Positions 1 through 9,110 of a stretch of 64,000 bases of DNA are shown here, piece after piece. Positions within the stretch are counted from its first letter, which is position 1. Each line of letters starts with the position of its first letter. The DNA lies in assembly GCA_018241505.1 (NCBI GenBank), contig JAFEDS010000011.1:61530-125529 (forward strand), given 5' to 3'. This DNA comes from Pseudomonadota bacterium. Lineage in GTDB: Bacteria > Pseudomonadota > Gammaproteobacteria > Steroidobacterales > Steroidobacteraceae. Position numbers and translations under genes: made by a program. The notes under the pieces were generated by a model. That model did no database searches. It was not told the origin of the DNA and saw nothing but the letters and a program-made list of their open reading frames with translations.

Positions 1-1
1 A

Positions 2-1492
2 ACCGGGTTCATTTTCGCGCTGCTCGCCTTCGCAGCCGGATTCTTTGTGCGCCCGTTTGGCGCCTTGGTGTTTGGCCGCATCGGTGACCTCGTCGGCCGC
101 AAATACACGTTCCTCGTCACGATCATCATCATGGGCAGCTCGACGGCATTGGTCGGCCTGTTACCCAACTACGCCACCATCGGCGTTGCAGCGCCGATCA
201 TTCTGATCACGTTGCGTTTGTTGCAAGGTCTTGCGTTGGGTGGTGAGTACGGAGGGGCCGCGTGTTACGTCGCGGAGCATGCACCACCGGGCCGCCGCGG
301 TTTCTACACGAGTTGGATCCAGATCACCGCCACCTTCGGCCTGTTCCTGTCCCTGCTCGTGATTCTCATCTGCCGGATTTCCATGGGCGATCGGTTCGAC
401 GCCTGGGGCTGGCGCATCCCGTTCCTCGTGTCCCTCATCCTGCTGGCCATCTCGGTCTACATCCGGCTGCAACTGAAAGAGTCGCCGGCCTTCATTGACC
501 TGAAGAACCAGGGCGCGCTGTCCAAGGCCCCGTTGACGGAGGCGTTTGCCACCTGGTCGAACCTCGAGCTCGTCATTCTTGCGCTGTTGGGAGCCACCGC
601 CGGTCAGGCGGTTGTCTGGTACGGCGGTCAGTTCTACGCACTGTTCTTCCTGGAGAAGGTGTTGCAACTCGACTCCAAGGCCGCCAACCTCATCATCGCC
701 GCCGGGTTGCTCATCGCGACCCCGTTCTTTGTTGTCTGGGGCTCGGTGTCGGATCGCATCGGCCGCAAGACCGTGGTGCTCGCCGGCTGCCTGTTGGCTG
801 CGCTCACCTATTTCCCGGTCTTCAAGGCCCTGACCCACTTTGGCAACCCGGGACTGGAAGCCGCCGTGGCCACCAATCCGGTCGTGGTCGTGGCCGACCC
901 GGGCGACTGCTCGTTCCAGTTCGACCCGATCGGCAAGAAGACCTTCACCAACTCATGCGACGTTGCGAAGTCCGCACTTGCGAAGGCCGGTGTACCGTAT
1001 TCCGGGGAGGATGCACCGGCAGGGACGGTTGCGCATTTGAAGATTGGCTCCAGTGCCACGGTGGATTCATTCGCGGGCAACACGATGTCCAAGCCTGACT
1101 TCAAGGCGGCGAGCGAAGCTTTCGGCAAGAGCCTGAAGTCTGCGTTGGTGACCGCGGGTTACCCTGCGAAAGCGGATATGTCGAAGGTGTCGTATCCGGC
1201 GCTCGTGGCGTTGTGCGCGTATCTCGTGTTCCTCGTGACCATGGTCTACGGCCCGATCGCGGCCTGGCTCGTTGAGATGTTCCCAACGCGGATTCGCTAC
1301 TCGTCGATGTCACTGCCATATCACATCGGCAATGGGTGGTTTGGCGGGTTCCTGCCCGTAACATCCTTTGCCATCGTTGCGGCAACGGGTGGCATCTACA
1401 ACGGGTTGTGGTATCCGGTCATTGTCGCGGCGTTCACGACCGTCATCGGATTCTTCTTCTTGAGTGAGACGAAAGGAACCACGCTCAAATAA
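2..1492 (+). CDS. MFS transporter, metabolite:H+ symporter type (5' end missing)
   Basis: Inner-membrane secondary transporter of the major facilitator superfamily. The reading frame is open from the first bases of the window, so the N-terminus lies upstream. The loop motif GRIGDLVGRKYTF and its second-half counterpart GSVSDRIGRKTVVLAG are the two MFS A-motifs, and the segment FVRPFGALVFGRIGD is typical of the MHS (ProP/ShiA-like) subfamily. Membrane helices are obvious on both sides. An unusual feature is a hydrophilic stretch of about 110 residues (roughly bases 840-1190) containing two cysteines and no membrane segment, inserted between helices of the second half. The substrate cannot be deduced. 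No partner genes are visible because the upstream side is cut off. Confidence 0.85.
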   Translation, partial: TGFIFALLAFAAGFFVRPFGALVFGRIGDLVGRKYTFLVTIIIMGSSTALVGLLPNYATIGVAAPIILITLRLLQGLALGGEYGGAACYVAEHAPPGRRGFYTSWIQITATFGLFLSLLVILICRISMGDRFDAWGWRIPFLVSLILLAISVYIRLQLKESPAFIDLKNQGALSKAPLTEAFATWSNLELVILALLGATAGQAVVWYGGQFYALFFLEKVLQLDSKAANLIIAAGLLIATPFFVVWGSVSDRIGRKTVVLAGCLLAALTYFPVFKALTHFGNPGLEAAVATNPVVVVADPGDCSFQFDPIGKKTFTNSCDVAKSALAKAGVPYSGEDAPAGTVAHLKIGSSATVDSFAGNTMSKPDFKAASEAFGKSLKSALVTAGYPAKADMSKVSYPALVALCAYLVFLVTMVYGPIAAWLVEMFPTRIRYSSMSLPYHIGNGWFGGFLPVTSFAIVAATGGIYNGLWYPVIVAAFTTVIGFFFLSETKGTTLK

Positions 1493-1525
1493 TGACCGCT
1501 ATGGCTGACCTGCTATGATCCCTTC

Positions 1526-1831
1526 ATGACCGACGAGACCCTCCGCCAGCTCCTGGCGCGCGTTCACGAGCGATTGAGCTCCACGCGCACCATCGACCCC
1601 GAAGCTCGCGAAATGCTGGCGACCGTCATGAGCGACATCGACGGCGCCCTCCGCGGCGACTCAACGAGTTCCGACGCGGTCTCCACAGTCTCGGTGTCCC
1701 CCGAGGCACGTGTCGCCGCCACCGCCGCGCCGCGGATTGAAGAGCTCGCAGTGCGCTTTGAGGCCGAGCATCCCGCAATTGCGCAATTGCTGCGCCAAAT
1801 CGGCGCTCTGCTGGGTCAGGCCGGAATCTGA
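1526..1831 (+). CDS. DUF4404 family protein
   Basis: Small soluble protein of 101 residues. The N-terminal part (ETLRQLLARVHERLSS) looks helical and the C-terminus reads VRFEAEHPAIAQLLRQIG followed by a short Gly-Ile end. That spacing and the closing FEAxHP...LLGxxGI signature match what I remember of DUF4404 proteins of gammaproteobacteria. The middle (about residues 45-70) is Ser/Ala/Val-rich and probably disordered. It starts 33 bases after the transporter and ends just before a strong terminator. The function is unknown and nothing in the neighbourhood suggests one. Confidence 0.65.
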   Translation: MTDETLRQLLARVHERLSSTRTIDPEAREMLATVMSDIDGALRGDSTSSDAVSTVSVSPEARVAATAAPRIEELAVRFEAEHPAIAQLLRQIGALLGQAGI

Positions 1832-1852
1832 CCTCGGCGCCGCAATGAAAAA

Positions 1853-1886
1853 GGCCCGGGTTCTTGTGAACGCCGGGCCCTTTTTT
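1853..1886. terminator. Rho-independent terminator, probably bidirectional
   Basis: A GC-rich stem (GGCCCGG...CCGGGCC with an additional GTTC/GAAC pairing) is followed by six T on the plus strand and preceded by a run of A on the other side. It can therefore end both the DUF4404 transcript and the convergent rpoD transcript, whose stop codon is 20 bases away. Confidence 0.88.
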
Positions 1887-1905
1887 CAAACGAAGCAACC
1901 GTCAA

Positions 1906-4107
1906 TCAGTCATCCATCAGGAAGCTGCGCAACTGCTCGCTGCGGCTCGGATGACGCAGCTTGCGCAGCGCCTTCGCCTCTATCTGGCGGATGCGCTCGC
2001 GAGTCACATCAAACTGCTTGCCCACTTCCTCCAGCGTGTGGTCGGTATTCATATCGATACCAAACCGCATGCGCAGGACCTTGGCCTCCCGAGGGGTCAG
2101 TTGCGCAAGTACCGAGTGAGTAGTCTCGCGCAGCGACTCCATGGTCGCCTGGTCGATCGGGGACGCCACCGAGGTGTCCTCGATGAAGTCGCCAAGGTGT
2201 GAATCCTCATCGTCACCGATCGGAGTCTCCATTGAGATGGGCTCCTTGGCGATCTTGAGAACCTTGCGCACCTTGTCCTCGGGCATTTCCATCCGCACCG
2301 CCAGCTCTTCCGGAGTCGGCTCGCGGCCCATCTCCTGCAACATCTGCCGGGAAATGCGATTCAACTTGTTGATTGTCTCAATCATGTGCACCGGAATACG
2401 AATGGTGCGCGCCTGGTCGGCGATCGAGCGCGTAATCGCCTGGCGGATCCACCACGTTGCATACGTGGAGAATTTATAACCGCGGCGGTATTCAAACTTG
2501 TCGACAGCCTTCATCAAGCCGATGTTGCCTTCCTGGATCAGGTCGAGGAACTGCAAGCCACGGTTTGTGTACTTTTTCGCGATGGAGATCACGAGGCGCA
2601 GGTTGGCCTCCACCATCTCCTTCTTGGCGCGACGCGCCTTCGCCTCACCGATCGAGACATCGCGGTTCACTTCCTTGATGTCGTTGATGCTGAGGTGATA
2701 CTGAACTTCGAGCTGCTCGAGCTTCTTCTGGCGACGCTCGATCTCGTCCTTGAACTTCGCGAGCGGGGCGGAGTACTTCTTGCCTGCCTTGACGTGCTTC
2801 TGCAGCCAGCGCGGGCTCGTCTCATTTTTGGGGAATGAGGTGATGAAGTCCTTGCGCGGCATGCCGGCATCGCGCACGGCAATGATCATGATTTCCTTCT
2901 CGAGCTGCCGAACCTCGGCCACATGCGTGCGCAGGTTCAGAATCAGCGCATCAAACATGCGCGGTGACAGCTTGAGCTCCATGAACTCATCGGCGAGCTT
3001 CTTGCGCGCCTTGAAGGTCTTGGGCTCCTTGGCACCCAGCTTCTGGATGGCGGCCAGGTTGGCCACATGGCCCTTGGAGAGCGACAGGAACCGCGCCGCG
3101 GCCTCTTCCGGATCCGGACCCGTGTCGATGGCTTCCTCTTCGGAATTATCGCCGTCCTCGCCTTCTTCGCTCTCGTCGTCCGATTTCTCCTCGGCCTCCA
3201 TCAACTCCATCTTGGTGGGGTTCTGGGGCTGAGCGATCACGTCGGGGGCGTTCGGGTCAATGAAGCCGACAATCACATCGACCAGGCGGGCCTGACCGGC
3301 CTTCACCGGCTCGTATGCCCTCAGCAGGAAGTCAAACGTGGCCGGGTACATGGCCAACGCGCTGCGGACGGCGTCGAGGCCTTCCTCAATACGCTTCGCA
3401 ATGCGAATCTCGCCCTCGCGGGTGAGCAGCTCAACAGTGCCCATCTCACGCATGTACATGCGGACGGGGTCAGTCGTGCGGCCCAACTCAGCGTCGAGAG
3501 CAGCCAGGGCAGCCGCCGCTTCCTCAATCGCTTCTTCGTCAGCGGGCTGTGAGGGCTCGGTCTGCAGCAACGACTCGGTGTCCGGTGCCTTTTCGTACAC
3601 CGGAATGCCCATGTCGTTAATGGTGTTGACGATATCTTCGATCTGCTCGGGATCGACGATTTCGGAGGGCAGGTGGTCGTTCACCTGCGCATACGTCAGG
3701 TAGCCCTGCTCCTTGCCGCGGGCAATCAGGAGCTTGAGCTGCGACTGGCGATCTTCGCTCACCACGGGCCTGCGCTCGAGGCCCAGCGGGGACTTCTTGT
3801 CGGCCGCGCTCGCCGCAACCTTCGCGCCATTCTTCGCGTCAGCCGCAGTGGGCTTGGCGGCGTCGACAGCCACGGGCGCCGCTACGGGGGCGGGTGGTGG
3901 TGGGGGCGGAGCGGCGGCAACCACAGGCTCAGGCGCAGCAGCGGCAGCCGCCGCCTTCCGAGGGGCCGCAGCCGTCTTGGTAGGACGGTGGTCCTTCTCA
4001 CGTGCCGACGCTGCGTGGGTGGACTTCTCCGCCGCCGCCGCTTTAACCGTCTTGGCCGCGGGACGTTTCTTGGCAGCGGGGGTCGGTGGCTTATGCTTTG
4101 ATGTCAT
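1906..4107 (-). CDS. rpoD: RNA polymerase primary sigma factor RpoD (sigma-70)
   Basis: Housekeeping sigma factor that directs RNA polymerase to most promoters. Region 2 ([20 protein letters not shown]) and the following [12 protein letters not shown], region 3, and region 4 with its HTH ([20 protein letters not shown]) and the C-terminal end LRSFLMDD are all intact. An acidic stretch (about residues 305-325) lies in the non-conserved region. The protein has 733 residues, about 120 more than the E. coli protein. The extra length is an N-terminal Lys/Ala/Pro-rich tail (first ~110 residues) before region 1.1. It is the last gene of the rpsU-yqeY-dnaG-rpoD operon and probably also has its own promoter within the end of dnaG. 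Confidence 0.98.
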   Translation of the reverse strand: MTSKHKPPTPAAKKRPAAKTVKAAAAEKSTHAASAREKDHRPTKTAAAPRKAAAAAAAPEPVVAAAPPPPPPAPVAAPVAVDAAKPTAADAKNGAKVAASAADKKSPLGLERRPVVSEDRQSQLKLLIARGKEQGYLTYAQVNDHLPSEIVDPEQIEDIVNTINDMGIPVYEKAPDTESLLQTEPSQPADEEAIEEAAAALAALDAELGRTTDPVRMYMREMGTVELLTREGEIRIAKRIEEGLDAVRSALAMYPATFDFLLRAYEPVKAGQARLVDVIVGFIDPNAPDVIAQPQNPTKMELMEAEEKSDDESEEGEDGDNSEEEAIDTGPDPEEAAARFLSLSKGHVANLAAIQKLGAKEPKTFKARKKLADEFMELKLSPRMFDALILNLRTHVAEVRQLEKEIMIIAVRDAGMPRKDFITSFPKNETSPRWLQKHVKAGKKYSAPLAKFKDEIERRQKKLEQLEVQYHLSINDIKEVNRDVSIGEAKARRAKKEMVEANLRLVISIAKKYTNRGLQFLDLIQEGNIGLMKAVDKFEYRRGYKFSTYATWWIRQAITRSIADQARTIRIPVHMIETINKLNRISRQMLQEMGREPTPEELAVRMEMPEDKVRKVLKIAKEPISMETPIGDDEDSHLGDFIEDTSVASPIDQATMESLRETTHSVLAQLTPREAKVLRMRFGIDMNTDHTLEEVGKQFDVTRERIRQIEAKALRKLRHPSRSEQLRSFLMDD

Positions 4108-4212
4108 AGTGTAGAAATGACGAAAAGAGACGATCCCCTATATGCTGACCGCTCTCCGGCAAGACAAGAGGGCGAGGGCATATAAAGGGGGACGCATTGG
4201 GCAAAGCGCGCA

Positions 4213-4241
4213 ATTGTATTTGACAGGAGTCCAAACGCCAA
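4213..4241 (-). promoter_or_regulatory. Candidate sigma-70 promoter of rpoD
   Basis: Read on the minus strand: TTGGCG (4241-4236), a 17-base spacer, then TACAAT (4218-4213), about 105 bases upstream of the rpoD start and just after the dnaG stop. Good match to the consensus and ideal spacing. Start-site mapping would be needed to confirm it. Confidence 0.5.
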
Positions 4242-4251
4242 ATTCCTTTTG

Positions 4252-6063
4252 CTACCCACCGCGCGCACCGCGGGTAGCTCGGGACAACATAAGCTCTTGA
4301 TACTCAACCAATTCCTCCGGTTCGAGTCCTCCTGAGCGATCCTTGTCCTCGAGGGCTTTCATTCGCGCCTCCGTGACCCGGCGCGCCAGTCCTTCCAGCG
4401 CCCCGCGAAGCTCGTGCACCGCTGTCACTGCATCGGCCACGATCTGCTCACGCTGAAGCAATTTTTCCAGAGAATCGCCGCCGGGTTTGCCGGCCCAGCG
4501 CTCAATCACCTGTGCCGAATTCTGCGCAGGGTGCTCGCGCAGGTTGTCGATCAAAGCCCGCAACAGCTCAATTCCGGGCTCTTCACTGCCTTCCAGAGCA
4601 TGGCGTTCCCCCTCACTGATTTCTTGTGCAATGGCTGGGTAACTGACTAGCTGAAGCACTGCTTGTCTGACGAGACTGCCGCGACCCCCATTTACATTTC
4701 GGACGGGAACGCGTTTCTGTGACGGAGGGGTTGTGGCCGCAATGACCATGCCCGGATTGCCTGAGGCCCACAGCTCTTCCAGGCGCTGCGGCCCGATGCC
4801 CACCACTTCAGCGATGCGACCCAGCATGAGCTCCCGATACACGCCTTCCGGCAGCTTGGCCCACAAGGGGCGGGCGTTTTCAGAGAAATGCGCCCGTCCG
4901 TCGGCGGACGACAGGTCCGACCGCTCCGACAGCTCCCGGATCAAATACTCAGACAACGGCAAAGTTGTGTCCAATCTATGTTCAAACGCCTCGGCGCCTT
5001 CTTCACCGACGAGCGAGTCAGGATCGTGCCCGTCCGGTAAGAACAGAAATCGTATTTCGCGGCCCTGACGCGCCTCGGGTAACGCATGTTGGAGCGCACG
5101 CCACGCGGCAGCCCGTCCTGCACGGTCACCATCGAAGGCAAACACGACCTCGCTCACCAACCTGAAGATCCTCTTGAAGTGCTCAGGTGTTGTCGCAGTT
5201 CCGAGGGTCGCGACAGCATAATTGATGCCGTACTGATGTAGCCGGACCGCATCCATGTAACCTTCGACAACCAGGAGGCGTTTGAGGTTGGTGCGGGCGC
5301 GACGGGTTTCGAATAGCCCGTACAGCTCCTGTCCTTTGTGGAAGAGCACAGTCTCGGGCGAGTTGAGGTACTTCGGCTCGCCCTGATCGAGAATGCGTCC
5401 ACCAAACGCGATGATCCGGCCCCTGCTGTCCCGTATGGGAAACATGATGCGGTCGCGAAAGCGGTCGTAGTGTCTGTCCCCCTCTCTGACCTGACCTCGC
5501 TCACGTTCGATAATGAGTCCAAGGTCGGCGAGCGCACGCCGTGCATCCTCCGTGCCACCGAAGCGGCGCAGGACGTCGTTCCATGAGTTAGGTGCATAAC
5601 CTATGCCAAACCTCTCGACAGTTTCCCGATCGAGGCCACGCTTGGACACGTAAGCCTGGGCCCGCGCGTCTTTCGCCAGCATCTCTGTATAGAACCGCGA
5701 AACGCGGCTCATTACGTCATACAACGGCTCATCAACACGACGTTGACCCGGCGCGCCGTTGCCCCCCTCATGTGGCACCTCCAACCCCAGGCGAGTAGCC
5801 AGCTCTTCGACAGCCTCCGGGAAAGGCATGTGGTCATGTTCCATCAGGAAACGGAGCACCGTACCGTGTGCGCCGCAACCAAAGCAGTGATAGAACTGTT
5901 TCTCCGGGCTAACCCAGAACGACGCGGATTTCTCGTTGTGAAATGGACAGCAGGCCTTGTACTCGCGCCCGGCTTTCTTCAGGGACACCCGCGAGCCGAT
6001 CACTTCCACGATATCCGCGCGGGCAATCAGCTCGTCAATGAAGGTTTGGGGGATCAATCCCAT
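4252..6063 (-). CDS. dnaG: DNA primase DnaG
   Basis: Makes RNA primers for DNA replication at the fork. The 603-residue protein begins with the N-terminal CHC2 zinc-binding domain (C39, H42, C60, C63 in CCPFHNEK...HCFGCG). The catalytic core includes the TOPRIM fold with VVEGYMDAV and FAFDGDRAG, whose acidic residues bind metal. The C-terminal region, which normally contacts the DnaB helicase, is present. The length is close to the family norm (E. coli 581). It lies between a small membrane-protein gene and rpoD in the classic macromolecular-synthesis operon, with a 20-base gap on its 5' side. Confidence 0.97.
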   Translation of the reverse strand: MGLIPQTFIDELIARADIVEVIGSRVSLKKAGREYKACCPFHNEKSASFWVSPEKQFYHCFGCGAHGTVLRFLMEHDHMPFPEAVEELATRLGLEVPHEGGNGAPGQRRVDEPLYDVMSRVSRFYTEMLAKDARAQAYVSKRGLDRETVERFGIGYAPNSWNDVLRRFGGTEDARRALADLGLIIERERGQVREGDRHYDRFRDRIMFPIRDSRGRIIAFGGRILDQGEPKYLNSPETVLFHKGQELYGLFETRRARTNLKRLLVVEGYMDAVRLHQYGINYAVATLGTATTPEHFKRIFRLVSEVVFAFDGDRAGRAAAWRALQHALPEARQGREIRFLFLPDGHDPDSLVGEEGAEAFEHRLDTTLPLSEYLIRELSERSDLSSADGRAHFSENARPLWAKLPEGVYRELMLGRIAEVVGIGPQRLEELWASGNPGMVIAATTPPSQKRVPVRNVNGGRGSLVRQAVLQLVSYPAIAQEISEGERHALEGSEEPGIELLRALIDNLREHPAQNSAQVIERWAGKPGGDSLEKLLQREQIVADAVTAVHELRGALEGLARRVTEARMKALEDKDRSGGLEPEELVEYQELMLSRATRGARGG

Positions 6064-6083
6064 CCAGGCGACCTACCGGCATA

Positions 6084-6422
6084 TCACCGGTGCAGAATCA
6101 ACACAGCCACAACCAACGCCAATATCAGAGCAATCACACCACCCGACAACGCCAGTCGCACACGCTTGCGCTGGAAGACGGGCAGTTCGGCAGAACGCAC
6201 ATAGCACTCGTTCCGCTCGATAGTCAAAACACCTGCTTTGGCGAGACTCCTGGCACAGTCCCGTTCGTCGTCAGTGAGGTCTCGCAAGGGCACTGGGCTC
6301 CCCCTCATCGAGCGCAACTTTCTCAGTAGACGCCGCTCCCGCTCGAGCGTTCGGACCACCGAAATGCAACTAAGAGCAATGAGTACGAGGCACGCGACGG
6401 TAAGGAGGCCACGTCCGGGCAA
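6084..6422 (-). CDS. Small two-helix membrane protein of unknown function
   Basis: A 112-residue protein with a hydrophobic helix at each end (about residues 5-25 and 90-110). Between them is a soluble segment with charged residues (RTLERERRLLRKLRSMRG; then DLTDDERDCARSLAKAGVLT). The central part resembles a small winged or helical module, but I do not recognise the family. It sits between yqeY and dnaG with gaps of 20 bases on both sides, so it is very probably transcribed as part of the rpsU-dnaG-rpoD operon. This position is unusual, since yqeY is normally followed directly by dnaG. Confidence 0.7.
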   Translation of the reverse strand: MPGRGLLTVACLVLIALSCISVVRTLERERRLLRKLRSMRGSPVPLRDLTDDERDCARSLAKAGVLTIERNECYVRSAELPVFQRKRVRLALSGGVIALILALVVAVLILHR

Positions 6423-6442
6423 TCAGTCCGGTACCGCGGCGT

Positions 6443-6892
6443 TCAGCCGCTCAGTTTTTGCTTGATCCGGGCGCTAACGGCGCCCATGTCGGCGCGACCC
6501 TGAGCCTTCGCTTTGACCGCTGCCATGACCTTGCCCATGTCTTTAATGGAGGCGGCACCCGTGGATGCAACGGCTTCCGCAATCAGGGCGTCGACTTCGG
6601 CGTCCGATAGTTGCGCCGGCAGATAGGTCTGTAGAACGGCAATTTCGGCCGCTTCCTTGGCCACCAGATCGGCTCGGCCGCCGGCCTCGAACTGGGTAAT
6701 CGCTTCCTTGCGTTGCTTGATCATTTTCTCGATGGCCGCCAGAACCTGGGAGTCATCGAGCTGGATCCGCTCATCCACTTCCCGCTGCTTGATAGCGGAC
6801 AGAATGAGCCGGATCGTTGCGAGCCGCTCTTTTTCGCCGGCCCGCATCGCATTCTTCATCTCTTCGGTGATGCGGTCCTTCAGAGCAGCCAT
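6443..6892 (-). CDS. yqeY: GatB/YqeY domain protein
   Basis: A 149-residue protein made only of the YqeY domain, the helical tail domain also found at the C-terminus of the GatB subunit of tRNA-dependent amidotransferase. Typical features are the start LKDRITEEMKNAMRAGEKER, the central VLAAIEKMIKQRKEAI, and the end DMGKVMAAVKAKAQGRADM. The family is thought to act in tRNA-dependent processes, but its exact role is not established. It lies 8 bases downstream of rpsU, the usual arrangement. Confidence 0.93.
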   Translation of the reverse strand: MAALKDRITEEMKNAMRAGEKERLATIRLILSAIKQREVDERIQLDDSQVLAAIEKMIKQRKEAITQFEAGGRADLVAKEAAEIAVLQTYLPAQLSDAEVDALIAEAVASTGAASIKDMGKVMAAVKAKAQGRADMGAVSARIKQKLSG

Positions 6893-6900
6893 TGCTGTGA

Positions 6901-7110
6901 TTACCGCGAGACGCGCATTCCGTCGCGTGAAATACGCTTCATATGCCGCTTGATGGCAGCAGCTTTCTTGCGTTTCCGCTCCTGGGTGGGCTTCTCGTAG
7001 AATTCGCGCCGGCGCAACTCTGTGAGGATTCCGGCCTTTTCGCAGGCGCGCTTGAAACGCCGAAGGGCGGCATCGAAATACTCGTTCTCTCGAACTCGAA
7101 CGCTCGGCAT
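6901..7110 (-). CDS. rpsU: 30S ribosomal protein S21
   Basis: A 69-residue, strongly basic protein with the S21 signature: [20 protein letters not shown] at the N-terminus and a Lys/Arg-rich helix ([17 protein letters not shown]) after it. S21 binds the 30S platform near the anti-Shine-Dalgarno region. It is the first gene of the operon leading to yqeY, dnaG and rpoD, divergent from tsaD across only 49 bases. A GAGG element lies shortly before the start codon. Confidence 0.97.
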   Translation of the reverse strand: MPSVRVRENEYFDAALRRFKRACEKAGILTELRRREFYEKPTQERKRKKAAAIKRHMKRISRDGMRVSR

Positions 7111-7152
7111 CGAAACCTCAACAAATTTGGGGGTTGGGCAAAAGGGCGGGGG

Positions 7153-7181
7153 ATTCTAAATGAGCCCAAGGGCAAAGGCAA
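7153..7181 (-). promoter_or_regulatory. Candidate promoter of the rpsU operon
   Basis: On the minus strand: TTGCCT (7181-7176), 17 bases, TAGAAT (7158-7153). Transcription would begin about 35 bases before the rpsU start. The -35 box lies inside the first codons of tsaD, as expected for such a short divergent gap. The -35 match is partial. Confidence 0.4.
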
Positions 7182-8203
7182 AAACGGTGAGAATTCTGGC
7201 TTTGGAGTCCTCGTGCGATGAGAGCGCGGCCGCGGTCCTGGACTCCGCGGACGGCCTTTTGGCCCATGAGCTGTTCAGCCAGGTCGAGCTGCACCGTATT
7301 TATGGGGGGGTAGTCCCCGAGCTGGCCTCCCGGGATCACGTCCATAAGCTCCTGCCCTTGGTCCGTTCAGCTTTGTCCGCCGCGGGCACTGAGCCCCGCG
7401 ACTTGGCCGGCGTGGCCTATACGGCGGGTCCCGGCCTGATCGGCGCCTTGCTCACCGGGGCGGCCCTGGCCCGCAGCCTCGCGTACGCCTGGGGTGTCCC
7501 CGCCCTCGGTGTCCACCACCTCGAGGGCCATTTGCTGGCCCCGCTACTCGAGGACGAGCCCCCGCCATTTCCCCACGTTGCGCTATTGGTGTCCGGCGGC
7601 CACACGATGCTGATCGAGGTGCAGGGCATCGGGCGCTACCAGCGCCTGGGCGAGAGCCGCGACGACGCGGCTGGTGAGGCGTTCGACAAGACGGCGAAAC
7701 TCCTCGGGTTGCCCTACCCGGGTGGCCCAGAGCTCGCCCGGATGGCCGATGCGGCCAAGGGCGGCACCTTCACGTTTCCTCGGCCCATGCTCGATCGTCC
7801 TGGGCTGGAGTTCAGTTTTTCGGGCCTCAAAACCGCGGTGTTGCACGCTGTGCGTGGGCAGCAGACGCTGACTGAGGGTCTCCGCGCTGACGTCGCGCAT
7901 GCTGTTCAAGAGGCGATCGTTGAGACGCTCGTTGCGAAGTCGTTGCGAGCGTTGGAGCAGACGGGGTTGGACGATTTGGTGGTGTCGGGGGGCGTTAGTG
8001 CGAATCGTACTTTGCGTGCTCGGCTCGCAGAGGTCGTGAGCAAGCGGGGTGGTCGCGTGTACTATCCGCGCATTGAGTTTTGTACCGACAATGCTGCGAT
8101 GATTGCGGTCGCCGGGCTCGCCCGGCTGAAAGCGGGGCAACACGACGGTCTCGCCATCAAAGCCCGCGCACAATGGCCGTTGGAGTCCCTGCCGCAACTA
8201 TGA
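7160..8203 (+). CDS. tsaD: tRNA N6-adenosine threonylcarbamoyltransferase TsaD
   Basis: Catalytic subunit of the complex that transfers threonylcarbamoyl onto A37 of ANN-decoding tRNAs. The 347-residue protein has the ASKHA/actin-like nucleotide-binding fold. [15 protein letters not shown] opens it, HHLEGH (metal-binding HxExH) follows at about residue 120, and [13 protein letters not shown] and [10 protein letters not shown] mark the C-terminal half. The start is the ATG that puts the ESSCDE motif at its usual distance from the N-terminus. It is divergent from rpsU and overlaps folB by the 4-base ATGA. Confidence 0.97.
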   Translation: MSPRAKAKTVRILALESSCDESAAAVLDSADGLLAHELFSQVELHRIYGGVVPELASRDHVHKLLPLVRSALSAAGTEPRDLAGVAYTAGPGLIGALLTGAALARSLAYAWGVPALGVHHLEGHLLAPLLEDEPPPFPHVALLVSGGHTMLIEVQGIGRYQRLGESRDDAAGEAFDKTAKLLGLPYPGGPELARMADAAKGGTFTFPRPMLDRPGLEFSFSGLKTAVLHAVRGQQTLTEGLRADVAHAVQEAIVETLVAKSLRALEQTGLDDLVVSGGVSANRTLRARLAEVVSKRGGRVYYPRIEFCTDNAAMIAVAGLARLKAGQHDGLAIKARAQWPLESLPQL

Positions 8204-8571
8204 AATCTGACATCATTTTCCTCCGCGGTCTCGAAGTCGAATGCATCATCGGATTCATCGACTGGGAACGAAGGGTCAAGCAGACGGTCGTAATCGACCT
8301 CGAGCTGCCCGTCGATTGCCAGAACGCCTCAATTCGCGATGAGGTTGAGGACACCCTCGACTATAAGAAAGTGGCGAAGCGGGTCATCGCGTTCGTTGAA
8401 TCGTCGGAGTTCAAGTTGGTGGAGACGATGGCCAACCGTCTCGCCCTGACGCTGCTCGAAGAGTTCGCGATCGAGTGGGTCCGATTGTCTATCAACAAGC
8501 CCGGTGCGATTCGTGGCTCACGTGATGTGGGCGTGGCCATTGAGCGTTCGCGGGCCGACCTCCCACGCTAA
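8200..8571 (+). CDS. folB: Dihydroneopterin aldolase FolB
   Basis: Folate synthesis enzyme that cleaves 7,8-dihydroneopterin to 6-hydroxymethyl-dihydropterin and glycolaldehyde. It has 123 residues, the normal size. Family features include [20 protein letters not shown] at the N-terminus, [12 protein letters not shown] in the middle, and [20 protein letters not shown] near the end. The ATG at 8200 overlaps the tsaD stop (ATGA). An in-frame upstream start would bury the gene inside tsaD, so the overlap start was chosen. The stop overlaps the folK start (TAATG). Confidence 0.96.
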   Translation: MKSDIIFLRGLEVECIIGFIDWERRVKQTVVIDLELPVDCQNASIRDEVEDTLDYKKVAKRVIAFVESSEFKLVETMANRLALTLLEEFAIEWVRLSINKPGAIRGSRDVGVAIERSRADLPR

Positions 8572-9110
8572 TGCCGCACGTTTACGTTGCCATCGGAAGT
8601 AACGTCAACCCTGAGATCAATATCGCTCAGGCGGCCTCCGAGTTAGCGCACCTGTTCCCCGGTACGCGCTTTTCCTCCTGGTATCGGAATAAAGCTGTTG
8701 GGTTTGAGGGCGATGACTTCGTTAATGGGGTTGTCGGCTTCCACACGTATTTGCCTCTGCGCGCTGTCATCGAGGGCTTGCACTCCGTCGAAGCCATATG
8801 CGGCAGGCCGCGCAATGCACCCCGATGGGCTCCGCGCAGCATGGATCTCGATGTCCTGCTCTACGGCGACTTGGTCTGCTCGGAGCCTGGTTTGACGTTA
8901 CCCCGGCCGGATTTACTGAAGCGGCCGTACATGTTGGGCCCGTTAGCTGAAATCGCCCCCGAGGTCGTTCATCCCACGGCAGGTTTGACGATCGGCGAGC
9001 TGTGGGCACGATTCGATCGCGACGCGCACCCCATGGAACGGATCAATTCAGAGGATCTCACCAGCCACCAGCACTTCGACCTCCATCCACCGCCAAAATC
9101 TGACCCGTGA
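8571..9110 (+). CDS. folK: 2-amino-4-hydroxy-6-hydroxymethyldihydropteridine pyrophosphokinase FolK
   Basis: Transfers pyrophosphate from ATP to hydroxymethyl-dihydropterin, the step after FolB. A 179-residue protein with VAIGSNVNPE near the start, NGVVGFHTYL, and the metal/substrate motif PRSMDLDVLLYGD followed by LPRPDLLKRPYMLGPLAEIA. It is translationally coupled to folB by a one-base overlap. The last 53 bases run against the 3' end of the convergent pteridine reductase gene. Confidence 0.95.
   Translation: MPHVYVAIGSNVNPEINIAQAASELAHLFPGTRFSSWYRNKAVGFEGDDFVNGVVGFHTYLPLRAVIEGLHSVEAICGRPRNAPRWAPRSMDLDVLLYGDLVCSEPGLTLPRPDLLKRPYMLGPLAEIAPEVVHPTAGLTIGELWARFDRDAHPMERINSEDLTSHQHFDLHPPPKSDP

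Noticed and set aside
3067-4114. Several open frames on the plus strand inside rpoD
   Set aside because: Low-complexity Ser/Arg/Gly shadows of the Lys/Ala-rich sigma factor coding sequence.
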